Positions 23,101 through 33,998 of a stretch of DNA of 64,000 nt are shown piece by piece. The notes under the pieces were generated by a model. It made no database searches. It was not told the DNA's origin and saw only the letters and a program-made list of their open reading frames with translations. Source of the DNA: Clavaria fumosa (taxonomy: Eukaryota > Basidiomycota > Agaricomycetes > Agaricales > Clavariaceae); assembly GCA_951802425.1 (NCBI GenBank), contig OX637797.1, positions 4,278,001-4,342,000 on the forward strand, given 5' to 3'. How positions within the stretch are numbered: the first letter of the stretch is position 1; every line of letters starts with the position of its first letter. Made by a program: the position numbers and the translations under genes.

Positions 23101-23273
23101 ACCGAGCTGGAGGGCATGACAAGTTTGCGAGATTGGCAATGCAACTCTTGAACAAGGACCCTAGTTGTCGGCCCGCCCTCACACCCTGGTTGGAGACCTC
23201 AAACAAATCTCGGGGAACGAAGCGAAAATTCGTCCTCAAGGAGATGGAAGTACCTTTGCAAGTATTATGTTAA
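20117..23273 (+). CDS. Crinkler-type protein with C-terminal kinase domain, 8 exons, 767 aa
   Basis: Predicted exons: 20117-20239, 20291-20449, 20504-20684, 21228-21436, 21485-21738, 21788-22094, 22143-22502, 22563-23273. All introns are GT-AG and the total is 2304 nt in frame. Residues ~43-155 form a Crinkler header: SLWCLVDTDATPF, then VMDLKELIKEKKRPELDHL, then the closing LHIIVQLP (compare the HVLVxxP end of oomycete CRNs). Residues ~155-475 are unassigned but contain LVAEVKPEG (E320, K322), a possible PD-(D/E)xK ExK motif, followed by a helix-like RYRMLLQASCAARL. Residues ~532-767 are kinase-like: VVVK (K550), E558, HLDIKPQN in place of HRD (D634), DFD in place of DFG (D652), APE (677-679), and DLWSCG. 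No signal peptide was seen. CRNs are host-directed effectors in oomycetes; in fungi their role is unsettled and sometimes linked to conflict between genomes. Intron 3 (543 bp) is unusually long and could hide a 6-nt microexon. ATGs at 20087 and 20126 are alternative starts. Confidence 0.82.
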
Positions 23274-23650
23274 GCGTCAATGCTATTGGCTGTGGCTCTC
23301 ATTATTATGAATGTTACTGCTGTTCTTTGTCACCCTTGCATTGCACCTTCTTGTAGTATCAAACAAACAAAAAATTGGCAGCCTGAATATGATTATCTTA
23401 CATTTTCAAAATGTGATGTGATATTGTTCTGCTGATGTGTACAAATGATTTGGCAATTCATTACTAAGAATACAAAATGCCAGAGATTCTGGGATTTCAT
23501 GTCCACCTACAAATAGTGCTCAGTCTCATTGTCAGTGTGATCACCACCACTGTTGTGATGCTAGCCTGCATTTTTGTTTCTGCTTACATCAGTAGCATCT
23601 GCTGTGCTCCTGCTCTGCATGTCATTGTTGTTGTTCTCAGTAGGCATCCC
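23274..23650. other. 3' flank of CRN gene, no gene recognised
   Basis: AT-richer sequence after the stop. It contains TATTATGAATG-type stretches but no clear polyadenylation consensus that I would assign. Confidence 0.45.
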
Positions 23651-23654
23651 TCTA

Positions 23655-23745
23655 TATACACTTGGAGACTCTCAACATAGTGGAATGGGTTGGAGAAAAG
23701 GCTCTCATTGACTCAGGTTATACCAACTGCTTCATGGACCTTGGT
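23655..23745 (+). pseudogene. Gypsy protease fragment (relative of 46382-46760)
   Basis: The translation resembles IHLETL...EKALIDSGYTNCFMDL, matching the aspartic protease segment HLEAL...MNALVDSGCTNCFMDL of the minus-strand Gypsy at 46.6 kb. Both ends are cut within about 90 bp. Confidence 0.65.
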
Positions 23746-23850
23746 GTGTTTCATTACTCTCCTTCATTATCTACACAATGTAGCTAGGGTGAAACTCTTG
23801 TTACATAGTCATGTATCAGTAAATAGGATAAAGACAAAACAGGAGCAGGA

Positions 23851-24110
23851 TTGAGCCAGAGAACATCATGGAAGGCTGTGGAAGCAATCAAAAACCTTGC
23901 CAACCAGGGTAGCCTAAAACAAGGAGCTTCAGAAGCACATGAGTTCTTTGCAAAGTTCAAAATGTTAATGCACAGAGCAGACTTAGGCCTGCAAGCAGAC
24001 TCTGGCTTCTCACTCAAACACACCACCAGTCAGCTGCATATGCACTTCAAATCCTTTCATGACATGTCTCTAGTAGCATATATGATCCAAGAATCACCCA
24101 TAACTATAAC
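23851..24110 (+). pseudogene. Possible retrotransposon gag fragment
   Basis: An open stretch with AIKNLANQGSLKQGASEAHEFFAKF resembles, weakly, the helical core of Gypsy gag (an arrangement like LRQG...A.EF...F). No zinc knuckle is present, and the frame ends at 24127. It could equally be a chance frame. Confidence 0.3.
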
Positions 24111-24229
24111 TATGTATACAATTATTTAAATGGGTTGTGACACATGACAGGTGATAGATAGGGACTTGTGTTGAGGGTAGAGTGACTTGATGACTGCAGA
24201 CTCTGCAGGTCAGAGATGACTGGTAACAG

Positions 24230-24425
24230 GTGGGGGCATAGACTGGGAGGACTTGGCAGTTGTCACAATAAAAGTGAGCAATGCCTGTGGTGTAAGTAGG
24301 ATGGGCAGGGTGGACAGTGTGAGTGGAGTGATTGGGTGGCATGAGCAAGGTGAGTGAGTCAGAAGTGAGACAGGCAGAGTGCAAGTGAGGTAAGCCAGGT
24401 GGCATTGTGCCAATGAGGTGTATGT
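24230..24425 (-). repeat. Dispersed copy of the 10.7-10.85 kb repeat
   Basis: Shares GTAGGATGG...GGTGGACAGTGTGAGTGGAGTGA and GCAAGTGAGGTAAGCCA with the outer part of the inverted-repeat arms (816-914 complement, 10730-10850). Diverged, and without the rest of the arm. Confidence 0.6.
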
Positions 24426-24439
24426 GTTTAGTGTGTTAC

Positions 24440-24640
24440 TAATTCTCCTTACCATGCAATGACATTGAATGTTAAGAGGGATCCAGTGCATAATAGCCTT
24501 AGTGGCATCAGGGCATTGAGGAAGGGACATACACAAGCCCCAAAGGTATATGGCACTAGGTCATACTGTAAGTCCAAGTCAGTCTATCACATGACTCTGC
24601 TTGGGAGTCATCAGGGCATTGAGAAAGGAGACTTCTCTGC
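24440..24640. repeat. Decayed relative of the 1-320 foldback element
   Basis: CTTACCATGCAATGACATTGAATGT and ATAGCCTTAGTGGCATCAGGG, then GAAGGGACATACACAAG, follow the order of the MITE arm. A second piece (TCATCAGGGCATTGAGAAAGG) follows at 24608. It no longer folds cleanly. Confidence 0.55.
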
Positions 24641-24980
24641 ATTGGTGATCTGAATTGTGGCAGACTACATGTTTGGCAATGGGAAAGCAAAACAGAGTGT
24701 CTAAAACTTGGGATACAGAGTTTATCCCAATGTCCCACCTTGTCCTGCCTTCCTTATTGGGTGTCCTGCCTTGTCCCACCTTCCTTCTTTAGTAATCCCC
24801 CTATGAGAGTGTGATTAGTGCCAACCTACAAGTGGGAGAGAGCTCCTTCAGGACCCTGAGTTCATTGGTGGTTGGGTCATGAGACCCCACAGGCCTTGCT
24901 GTGCTGGTGGCCATGGTGGGCAAGGGCTTCATTGTCAGTGGTCAGGTATTGGAATTGCAGAATCACATCAAGAGGGTTGG

Positions 24981-25400
24981 CTAATCAATGTCCTGGTTGT
25001 GTTTCCGAAGCCACAACAGTCCAAGTATGACCTTCACATCCAAATGGAGTTGGGTAATGTAGAAACATTTGGTATGCATCTTATCATCCTCAAAGTGGAA
25101 TTGTTGGTTGATCACCTGGGTGATCAGTCTGGTGATGGACCCATTAAATAGTCTAAGTTGGATAGGGTTGGTTAGTGTTGAATGGAATTTCAGAGGTGTG
25201 AAGTCAGGTGAAACAAAACATTCAGTAGCTCCACAATCTACAGTCACAGGTACAGGGGTATCACTAATTTGTGGAACAACAATGGAGAGTAAAAAGGCAG
25301 CAGAAGAAATAGATGATAGAACAGCATATAGAGGGAGTTCATCTGGAATACTGGTATTGGTATCTACTACAGTATTGCAACTCAAGAGTCTCCCTACCAC
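24981..25400 (-). pseudogene. Gypsy aspartic protease fragment
   Basis: The minus-strand frame has VDCGATECFVS (D-C-G-A-T active site used by fungal Gypsy elements) and later VILGLLWLRKHNQDID, the conserved ILG..WL.KHNP.ID end of the protease that leads into RT. No RT follows; sequence to the left of 24981 is unrelated. To the right it abuts an LTR-like repeat. Confidence 0.75.
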
Positions 25401-26385
25401 TCTGATGTTGTGGGGCAGCCCTGATCATGATCGGGCCTCAATCAGGCAATTGAGGACTGACAGGTTGGCTCAATTCCCATGTAGGAATGGGCAGTGATCA
25501 GTGCTGATGGCTGATGCTGCTGCATTGCCAAATATGGACTGCTCATCCTTATGAGCAGACTGTGTGCCCATGACCTTTGTGTACTAGATAAAGCTAGTGC
25601 ACTTGTTTATGACTAGTCTGGGGAAGATAAGAGGGAACAAAGGAGGTATAGATGGAAAAATGACACAATCAAGACCAGGAACATTGCAGAAAGTCATGGA
25701 ATGTTGTAGAAGCGATCGGGGGCGATTGTGGGGTCCTTCCCCACAATCCCCAACAACTGGGACTCAAGAAATGAGTCATCATGACTCATTTTGATTATTT
25801 TTAGAATATGTAGAACCTTTGAGAAGGAATATCTCAGTGAAGACATGAGATAAAATTATGATCTTACCTGATATGTAAGGCCACTGAATTCTCCTTAATT
25901 TAGAGTCTTTAAGCAGTATATTAGGATTACTAGTTAAGGAGCCATGTTGAAACCTTCCAAATGTAGTAGATATGTAAATTTGAGTATAAATAGCCAATGG
26001 AACTTCGCGTTCTAGGCATCATTACCTACCCATACATTGATTGCACTATCCTCTAAGAGGACTAAGTCTGAGTCTAGCTCCCCACAGAGCTAAGGACATA
26101 TTTAGCTAAACTAAGGACTGGGTCTAGTTAAGTTAAATGTAGTATCTGCTGACTAAGGACTTAGTCTAGTCAAGTGATCTGGGTACCCAAAGGTACCCAG
26201 GCTTCGGATGAGCTGCCCTGTGCCGGCTCCCCTCAGTGTGGTAAGTATTGACTGACAAAGACACTGATAGCAACATCCCAGAACTTGTGGAGGACAATTC
26301 CTGAACTTCTAAACTTATCATTGTACACAGCTCAGGCATCTTCTATCACCACGTCTGCTGGTGTGGGTGTGTAGGCGCTAGTCCA
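25401..26385 (+). repeat. Dispersed LTR-like repeat, copy 2 (longer)
   Basis: 25400-26013 is the inverted match of 3856-4560. It contains the same hairpin (GATTGTGGGG/CCCCACAATC at about 25735) and GAGTATAAATAGCC (TATA box) near 25983. About 370 bp of R/U5-like sequence follow before KDZ coding sequence resumes. This is consistent with a plus-oriented LTR of roughly 1 kb, but no matching target duplication was found, so the ends are approximate. Confidence 0.55.
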
Positions 26386-28046
26386 CCACATCTACAGCTC
26401 TTCAAGAGGGGTCTTTTTCCAGCCAGCCTTGCTGCACCAAAAACTGCCTTCACATTTGATGTCCTCAACCACTTTTACATGGATTCCATAGAATGCAAAA
26501 TGGCAGCAATGAGTTTTTGTCAAAAGTTGCAATGTTTTACAGACAATGCACTCCCTGGAAAGGTTCCTGTAAGTAACAGTGCCACTTCACCTAGCACATG
26601 AATTGTTGAAAAAATACCACAGAATCAATACAGAGAACTGCTTCGTGTCTCTTGGCAGTGGAGGAATCTCTTAGCATTGAAGAGGTTTGGCTTTGGACAT
26701 GATGGTAGACACCCCCAAAATGGGGACCTTGCACTATTCTGTCCTGCTTGTCCTCAGCCTGGGATTAATTTGCCAGCAGGAGGGGACAATAATTGGTGAG
26801 CATTGGACAGTTTCTTTTTGAAAACATTTGTATGGGCTGAAGCTGTTTACAATATTCTTCATCTGGGCCAAGACATGGTTTCTCGGCTTGGCCCAGTGCC
26901 ACTTGGGACAGAACAAGCATCCTGGCCAAATGACTAATTATCTTGGCTTGGCCCAGTGCCACTTCAGCCAGAGCAATCATCCTGGCCAGGAGCAATTGAT
27001 GGCTAAACTTGGCTTGGCCTGTTGTTCCACGGCCGGAGCACAGGCCAAGCATGTGTTTGAATTTGGCATAAGTCATATAATTGACAATCATTCAACAGGC
27101 TTTCGCTCACTCGCTCACTTGTGGTGGATGGAAACTTCCATGCTGATCACATTTGAATGAAGAAGCCCAGCGATGACATCCGGCTAACAGATGGGTTAGG
27201 CTATATGGTCGCCAAAGATCCATATCAAAAACACCTCCAGGCAGCAACAGACATATCTGAGGCATGAAATCTCATCTCAGTCCTGGCTTGCCAAATTAAC
27301 AAGTGTCCCTCAGAAATCAACATGTCATAATTATAAGGCGAACAACAAGCCATCATCCACTCAAAAGGATCTTGAGTCCACTGGAATAGGGGCTTGTGCT
27401 TGTTCAAGGCATGGTTGCTTTGTTCCTCACAGTGTCATGGATTTTCAAAAGGGAGAGAAGTATACAGTCCATCCAATCACCTTCTATGGATTCTAATGGT
27501 GATGTTCATTAGGCATGTGAACATGGACTACAGCATATGCCAAGCACTTCAATACCGAACAGATGGTCTCTGACATGCCTTGGTTATCTATGACATTGCC
27601 TGTCAATTTTTTCGAAATTTCTCCACATGTGTGGAGCACAACAACTTATTGACACTAGGAGAATGGCAGGAGTTTATCCCAGCCATTGGCAAGTGGCATC
27701 TCAGTGCTCATATCCCCAGCTGTTTTGCAAGGTACAGCTTGAATTTCATTGAAGGCACTGGTCAACAAGATGGTGAAATCCTAGAGACTTTATGGGCAGA
27801 ATTTAACAAAATCTCAACAAGTGCAAGAGCAATGAGCAAGGCTCATCGTGCAGAGGTGTATGATGACCATATGCAAGATTCAAACTGGAAGAAACTTGTT
27901 GGTATGAGTATGTGATAGTTGACCCATTTCTGCATGAAAAGATTGAACTGACAAGGGTTCAGCCACTGCACTACAGAAAAAGCTCAGCATGGCCCTATCA
28001 CAACATAAAGAGACCAAAGAGGCCTATGAAAGTTTGACAACATCAC
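26386..28046 (+). pseudogene. KDZ-type (Kyakuja-Dileera-Zisupton) transposase remnant
   Basis: Frame-broken segments in family order: LQLFKRGLFPAS...AFTFDVLNHF; RELLRVSWQWRNL; the cysteine signature FCPACPQPGINLP (about 26740); VDGNFHAD; LTDGLGYMVAKDP; a CNNH-like segment; CFVPHSVMDFQKGE; NMDYSICQAL; VIYDIACQFF (27583); GKWHLSAH; CFARYSLNFIEG; GQQDGEILETLWAEFN; HRAEVYDDHM. KDZ transposons are a DNA-transposon superfamily expanded in Agaricomycetes. Stops, shifts and a ~180-bp tandem repeat interrupt it, and an LTR cuts it at 28051. No terminal repeats were identified. Confidence 0.88.
26880..27055. repeat. ~65-bp tandem repeat inside the KDZ remnant
   Basis: CTTGGCTTGGCCCAGTGCCAC followed by CATCCTGGCCA recurs about three times between the cysteine-motif part and the VDGNFHAD part of the transposase. 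Confidence 0.7.
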
Positions 28047-28050
28047 TACC

Positions 28051-28750
28051 TGTTATGACCCCATCTGCTTGCATAAGCATGATCCCCGCTCCAGACTCCA
28101 GGCTCCGTACCAACTCTGATCCACTCTGCCATAACTCCATGGGCTCTGCTCCACACCTTCATCAGACTTTACTCTGCCAACCTTCAGACTGTTTGGACTT
28201 TGTTCTAGAACCTTCTCCCTCCTTCCCCTCATTCTGTTTACCATTGAGAGGATACCCTTGACCCATGGGAGTCGCTTTTTTGTTGTTGTTTCTTTGTTCC
28301 ATGAAAATTGCACAGGCACATGTGGTGAAACTCTCCTAGTAATTTGATATGTACATTGTTTCACATTACTCCTATACTCTGTCCTTGCAGTATAAGTTTC
28401 CACCTGTATCTCCCTGCTCCTCAGTTCAAATATTAACATCTCTTGATCCTAAATATCTCTGAGCTTTCGTCCTCATCATCCTTGACATTCTCCACATCAT
28501 CTGACCAACTCCGAGCAACTCCGGCAGACTCCAATCAACTTCAGAGTTTCGACTTATGTTCTGATTCTCTCTTGGGTATTGTTTCTGTTTGATAAATAGG
28601 GACAAGTATATACGTGGTGGCACAACACATATGTTGAGGCCGCAGTCCCATAAGTCTTCTTCCTCATGTTTATTTCTCCATTCCTCCAATAATACATCTC
28701 TGTTCCGCTATGCTAATCCTTTCGCTGCTAACCTTGTTAGGACCATGACA
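28051..28750 (+). repeat. 5' LTR of a Gypsy element (B)
   Basis: Starts TGTTATGACCC and ends GGACCATGACA, a matching inverted terminus. A GATAAATAGGG box lies near 28590, about 150 bp before the end, suitable as the promoter of an LTR. A gag reading frame follows 40 bp later. Confidence 0.7.
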
Positions 28751-28790
28751 GTATATTTGAACTTCAAACCTCGTATATACACACTTAACA

Positions 28791-30230
28791 ATGCCTACTA
28801 CACGATCCGGTGCTCGACTTCCACCTCCTGTTGCTGACGATGTCGACATTCCAGAACTGGCCAACAATACTCTGACTCTGAGTGTGTCCAGACCCCCGGA
28901 CCATGATGAAGAGTCAGACCCCTCAGTCACTGATGATGACGATGAGCTAAATAAACCTCCAACACCTCGAGCCGAATGCAAACTAACTCCGGTGCATCGC
29001 CTTCAGAAGATTATTGACACCAACAAGTGCCTGGAGATGGTTAAACCACATGACCCCAATACCCTTCGATGGCTCAGATGCTAAGAAGTTGAAAAGCTTC
29101 TTGGTCCAATGCCAATTGAACTTCCTTGATTGCCCTAGAGCGTTCAAGTCCAATTCTCATAAGATATGCTATGTCCTTTCCTTTCTCCATGGCTTCGCCC
29201 TGGAATGGTTTGAACTGATGATCCTGGATGGCAAAGGCCATCCGGTCCTTTCAAACTATAAGATGTTCATTGCTCAACTTACAGAGAACTTTGGTCCATA
29301 CGACACGATCCGCAAGGCGGAGTTTGAACTCGAATGCCTCTGGATGTGCGAGGACCAGAGGTTGATGAAATACACCATTTCATTCAACAGATTCGCATCC
29401 ATTGTCCATTGGGACGAGTATGTGTTGCAGTGGCAGTTCTACAAAGGACTTGCCAGCTGCATCAAGGATGAACTGGCCTGCATTAACCCCATGGACTCCA
29501 TGAGCAAGCCAGTGCAATTGATGGCTGTTATTGGGCTTGGCAGCAGGAGATCTCTCAGGACTCCATTAAAGCTCCAACGCCTAACAACACCATTAAAAAG
29601 GAGACTTTGGATAGTTCCAAGTCCCCAAACACTTCCGGCGCTAATACCAAGTCTGAGAAACCATTGGAAAAGCATCTGGTAAACTCCAGTTTGACTTCCA
29701 GGAACTCCATTCCAAAGGTCACTGAGGGCTCTGCTAACTCCAGTAGCTCCAGCGATACAAAGAAGGCTCATCTGGGTCAGGATGGAAAACTGACTCCAGA
29801 GGAATGCCAACAGCATTTCGATAATAATCTGTGCCTATTCTGTGGAATAGCAGGCCACAAAGCCAACAAGTGTCATAAGTGGACCTTGTGGGTCAGTGCC
29901 AGTGCTGCACAAATCACCTCTGATGGAGATGACTCCATGCCAAAAAAAGATTGAGCAGCCCAGAGAGCACAGTACGACTCTCTGGCTGCTCCAACTCCAA
30001 TCATACTAAACCTATACTCGATACCCTTTCCTTTCATCGTTCTCTTTTGCTTCTTGCCTCCTCGCCTTCTATTTCTTCCCTGTTCAAAGCAATGATAGAC
30101 TCCGGCACTGAACTTTGTTTCATTGATGCCAAATTTGCCTCTTGTTTCTGTCTTCCAAAAACTCTGGTGACCCCTTGGGAGGTCATTTTTATTAATGGGA
30201 CCACCTCTGTATGGGTTACCAAAGCAGTCT
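28791..30230 (+). pseudogene. Gypsy gag and protease (element B), frameshifted
   Basis: Gag starts MPTTRSGARLPPP. Its core (FDGSDAKKLKSFLVQCQ...FEQ-like...ALEWFE) is the fungal retrotransposon gag helical domain, continued in a second frame from about 29072. A CCHC knuckle CLFCGIAGHKANKC lies at about 29831-29875. A protease segment AMIDSGTELCFID follows near 30091. Frameshifts occur near 29070 and 29550. Pol is absent because the element is replaced by LINE sequence at about 30235. Confidence 0.85.
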
Positions 30231-30234
30231 GGTT

Positions 30235-30937
30235 ATCCATGACTAATGAAGCAGCAGCAGACTGGCTGCGATGAGAGGATGTCAGGAAAGCCTTCACAGA
30301 CCACTATGGGACACCAGTCAAAGTAAGAGGACAGGGATATGGCATGATATGCGAGTACGTGCCAATCTCATTTGACCCTAACACTAGCACCACAACTGTG
30401 GAGATTGTCAATGAGCTCCCAGCAGGAGCAATCTCGGAAGCCAGATACCTAAAGGACCCCAAGAAATGTGCCCCGAACCAACAGACAGCTTTCGTCCTGC
30501 TCACCTTCAGAACGGCAAGACAGGCCAATAAGGCATTAAGGGAGGGCCTAATCATCGAGGGTAAGAAGGTCTTCAGCTGCAAGGACATCCAGGAAGCAAG
30601 ATGGTGCCTCAAATGCCAAGGCTACACACACAGACACCTGGCCGCAAACTGCCCCCAGATTCATGACACATGCACCATATGTGGGAAGATGCACAGAACC
30701 TCAGAGTGCCCAATGGAAGACCCCAGGAGGTTCTGCGCAAACTGCAAGAAAGACAGGCACATGGCTAGCAACAGGAACTGTCTGGTTTTCAAAGCTGAGT
30801 GCAACAAACTCAACCAACACTTCCCAGAGAACAAGTATAGATACTACCCGGTCATCGATGACCCCACTACATGGGAACTAGCCCAACCGAAAGACGACGT
30901 GACTCTAACACCCCCCCAAGCTGCGACCAACAGATGA
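30235..30937 (+). pseudogene. LINE (non-LTR) ORF1 fragment
   Basis: Reads AADWLR-stop-EDVRKAFTDHYG, then three zinc knuckles: CLKCQGYTHRHLAANC, CTICGKMHRTSEC and FCANCKKDRHMASNRNC. The C-terminal YYPVIDDPTTWEL resembles ORF1 ends of basidiomycete jockey/Tad-like LINEs. No endonuclease or RT (ORF2) follows; an LTR begins about 140 bp later. A TGA interrupts the N-terminal end. Confidence 0.82.
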
Positions 30938-31075
30938 TACTTCACCCAACCCACACCACCCACATGCATACAACTGCAACTGCAACTGCAAACACAACAT
31001 CGGAACACCCACCACAGCAACCGGATGCATCTACAACTGCCAAGAACTGCCTCACTTGCCAAGAACACCTCACCT

Positions 31076-31384
31076 ATCAGACTGGGTCTCACACAACTTA
31101 AGGGTAAGGTCATGATGACAATACTAAGATAAGGGGAAAAAGGTACAAATAGTGAAAAGTGAAATTATATATAGCAAACTTGCTGAAACTTTCCCACACA
31201 CGGACCTTGGGTCATGTGATTTTTCCACGCCCTCCTCTCCTTTCTGTTTGTACATGTTTGTAGCCACCGTCTGACAGTGACCCCCTGCATCCGGCCATGA
31301 GGTCATGTGACCTTTTCCCATGCTCTCCTCCTCTTGTTTTTCCACAACTGCTCTTTTAGGATGCTTATGTAAGCGATCCTAACA
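31076..31384 (-). repeat. 3' LTR of minus-strand Gypsy (A)
   Basis: On the minus strand it begins TGTTAGGATCGC immediately after a polypurine tract (AAGAGGGGGGTGA, 31385-31397), which follows the pol stop. A TATATAA-like box lies near 31165-31178. The far end, around ATCAGACTGGG, is the same boundary seen at 3525. Confidence 0.75.
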
Positions 31385-31395
31385 TCACCCCCCTC

Positions 31396-31735
31396 TTAAG
31401 GCTGGGCGTCCCGACCAGCTAGCTCGGCCTTGTCAGGGTGAGCAAGGAAGAAGTCCTGGAAAAGCAGTGCCACATTGGTGAGGTTCTGTCGTGGCTCCCA
31501 AGTGTTCTCCTCTACAGGGTATCCCAACCACTTCACCAGGTGTCTCACTCCACGCCCCACCTTCTTAACATCAAGGATCGCCTCCACATCATACTCCAGG
31601 TGGTCATCATCGATCGTAGGGGGCAGAGGGGGAGGCAGGTTCTGAGAAGGGAAGGAAGGGGGATGGTATGGTGTCAACAGCAACTCATTGAAGACCCGAT
31701 GGATGCACCAGGCCTGAGGGAGCTTGAGGCGATAC
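31396..31735 (-). pseudogene. Gypsy A: integrase C-terminus with chromodomain
   Basis: Continues the integrase tail (YRLKLPQAWCIHRVFNELLLTPY) and ends with a chromodomain: LEYDVEAILDVKK, then HLVKWLGYPVEENTWEPRQNL and FFLAHP. The stop overlaps the polypurine tract, as usual for chromoviruses. The upstream end is cut by the solo LTR 31736-33993. Chromodomains target integration to heterochromatin in this clade. Confidence 0.9.
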
Positions 31736-33993
31736 TGTTAGGGATGGGAGTAATCCCATAGTCAGAGTGCAGAGTATCTGGTGCATAGCCTACAATCATT
31801 CACCATTGTGGCTAGTAGTTAATGGAACCTCTTGGAGCACAGTTCTGTGTTCTATGATAAGTGCCTTGAGAGAAGGACTAGGAATGGTGTCCCATTGACT
31901 AGGCATATTACCTGCCATACTTCTCTGTATTACCTACAAGAATCACTCATGTGTTACCAGTATGATTTGGTGGTTCTAGGTAAACTCTGATGAATCTCAT
32001 TGACAGAACAATCCCCACATTCTTATTATGAACATGCCAGTGTTACATGTAGCTATGTAAACCTTATTGCATAATTGCATAGTCATATAAAGGATATATT
32101 GTAGATGTCATGTTTATACTTTCAGGGTTTCAGTATGTATGCCCCTTAAAGTGGAGACATTGCATGTAGCATCCTTATAGTCAAATCATTATATCCACCT
32201 ATGAGACTGTTCTATTGTACCATGTAGCATATAGGTGTTTGGCTACATTTATTGTCTACATGTCCACAAAGTTTCATGGAAAGCAATAGGAACTGGCTGA
32301 GATATTTACAAGAGGAATTATTGTAAATATTGCACCAAAAATGCGAACTGTTATAGCAGGCCAAGTTCCTATTCAACTATTCTGCATATAGTATCAAACT
32401 ATAGTTATATTTTATCTCTACCTATGTGCAAAGTTTCATGAGGATTGGTTGAGAACTCATGGAGTTATTCACAGTTTGGTAAAACTTGTTGACAGTCAAG
32501 GTGCTGTACTTGCCTAGTTGGGACAGTCATCCAAAGTCTTGGTCATCCATCCATCCTAAAGGGGGATGAGTTTCACAGGGAAACCATATCTAGAAATTAT
32601 TACTTAAGCAGGAGTGCTTAGAGAATTGTTTATCCTTGTTAAATCCCAAGGGCAAAGCCCTCCAGAGCCAAAACACCTTTTAGGTGGCCAGACAGCAAGC
32701 CAGAGCGACAAAATTGCCTAATTAGGAAGGTTGGAGCGGAGTTTGAACTTTAAAATCAAACCTTCGGTTTTGATCTGTCTTTCAAAACCGACTCAGAGGC
32801 CCACACACTCATTGGGAATACCTATTAATAAATTTACTGTATCAGGCCAATGCACAGCCTCCTCTGAGTCACTTCAAAACAGCCTTGACTAATTTAGGGA
32901 AGTCCAAAGAAGGGAAATGACTCTGTCTGACTCATTCAGGCACATTACAGCATATTCTCTCACCCTGTGTAATACACTTCTCAAAAACTCGAACTGGGAA
33001 GGAGATAAAAATAGTAAATACATATGTGGCAAGAATATATGCCGTGTGCGATTATTTAAGTATTTTAATATGATTTTATATGAATTATTTGTCCATGTAT
33101 CTCGAAATTACTGTATTTAGTAGATAGCTTGAAAACAATATAAATAGGGCACTGAAAGACATGTTCAGCAGCACCTACCTGACCCCAGAAACTGCCTGAT
33201 CACCTTAGTCAGCTGAAGCTAAGAGCCAGCACCACTCCTAAAGGAGTAATTAATATATTTGTCTAACTGATGTGTAAATACCAGTATGGACAAATAGCTG
33301 ATTATCTCATCAATGCCTTAGGCTGATGCGATGATTTTATTATGTAAGCGTAGCCAGGCTATAGGGCTAATGACCAAGTGTCTAGTCACGCCGAAAGCTT
33401 ATGTAATGCATGTGCTACGAATATTTTCATGCTTAGGTAATTTTACTGTGCTGTCACTGATGTCTTACTTTGTATTACAGGTATTAGATATAAATATTTT
33501 ATATCTAAGGAAGGAATAGGAATTGGGTCAAGGTATAAGAGAGTGAAAGGAAGATAGGATATAGAGGGTATCAGAGGATTAATACTGGAGGGATGTCCTG
33601 TCCCACTGGTAAGATATGAATATTGTCATAGTACATTATTCATATGAGTAGACTTAAGTATTTAATATCTCATTATTGGTTGGATATTAAGGCAAGGTGT
33701 AAGAGGATGAAATAGTTGAGATGACTATGGGAATCCTTTGGTTAATTACCCTTGTTTGAGATATTGATGCTTGAGTCACTATAGAATATTTCTATTTTCT
33801 GCCCACATTAGCAATGCCTTGTAGACAATATTAAGGTTATCTTAGTATCTGTTTACAGGAAGGTGTGCAACCAGAAGCTCAATTGGACATTGAGTTTGCC
33901 TAGTAATAATATTTGAGGTTCCTATTAGGGTTAACTTCAGTTTCCCTTACTTAAATATTATTATTCACAGGTAGCAAACCTGGTTCCATAACA
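31736..33993 (+). mobile_element. Solo LTR (2258 bp) inserted in Gypsy A
   Basis: Starts TGTTAGGGATGGG and ends TTCCATAACA, flanked by the perfect TSD GATAC (31731-31735, 33994-33998). Removing it and one TSD joins VGPAGY to RLKLPQ in the integrase frame. It has no coding capacity, is AT-rich, and carries a TATAAATAGGG box near 33139 that sets the plus orientation. At 2.26 kb it is long for an LTR. Confidence 0.88.
33139..33147 (+). promoter_or_regulatory. TATA box of solo LTR
   Basis: TATAAATAG followed by GGCACTGAAAG. This is the only strong TATA match in the LTR on this strand and lies about 850 bp before its end, leaving room for R-U5. Confidence 0.55.
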
Positions 33994-33998
33994 GATAC

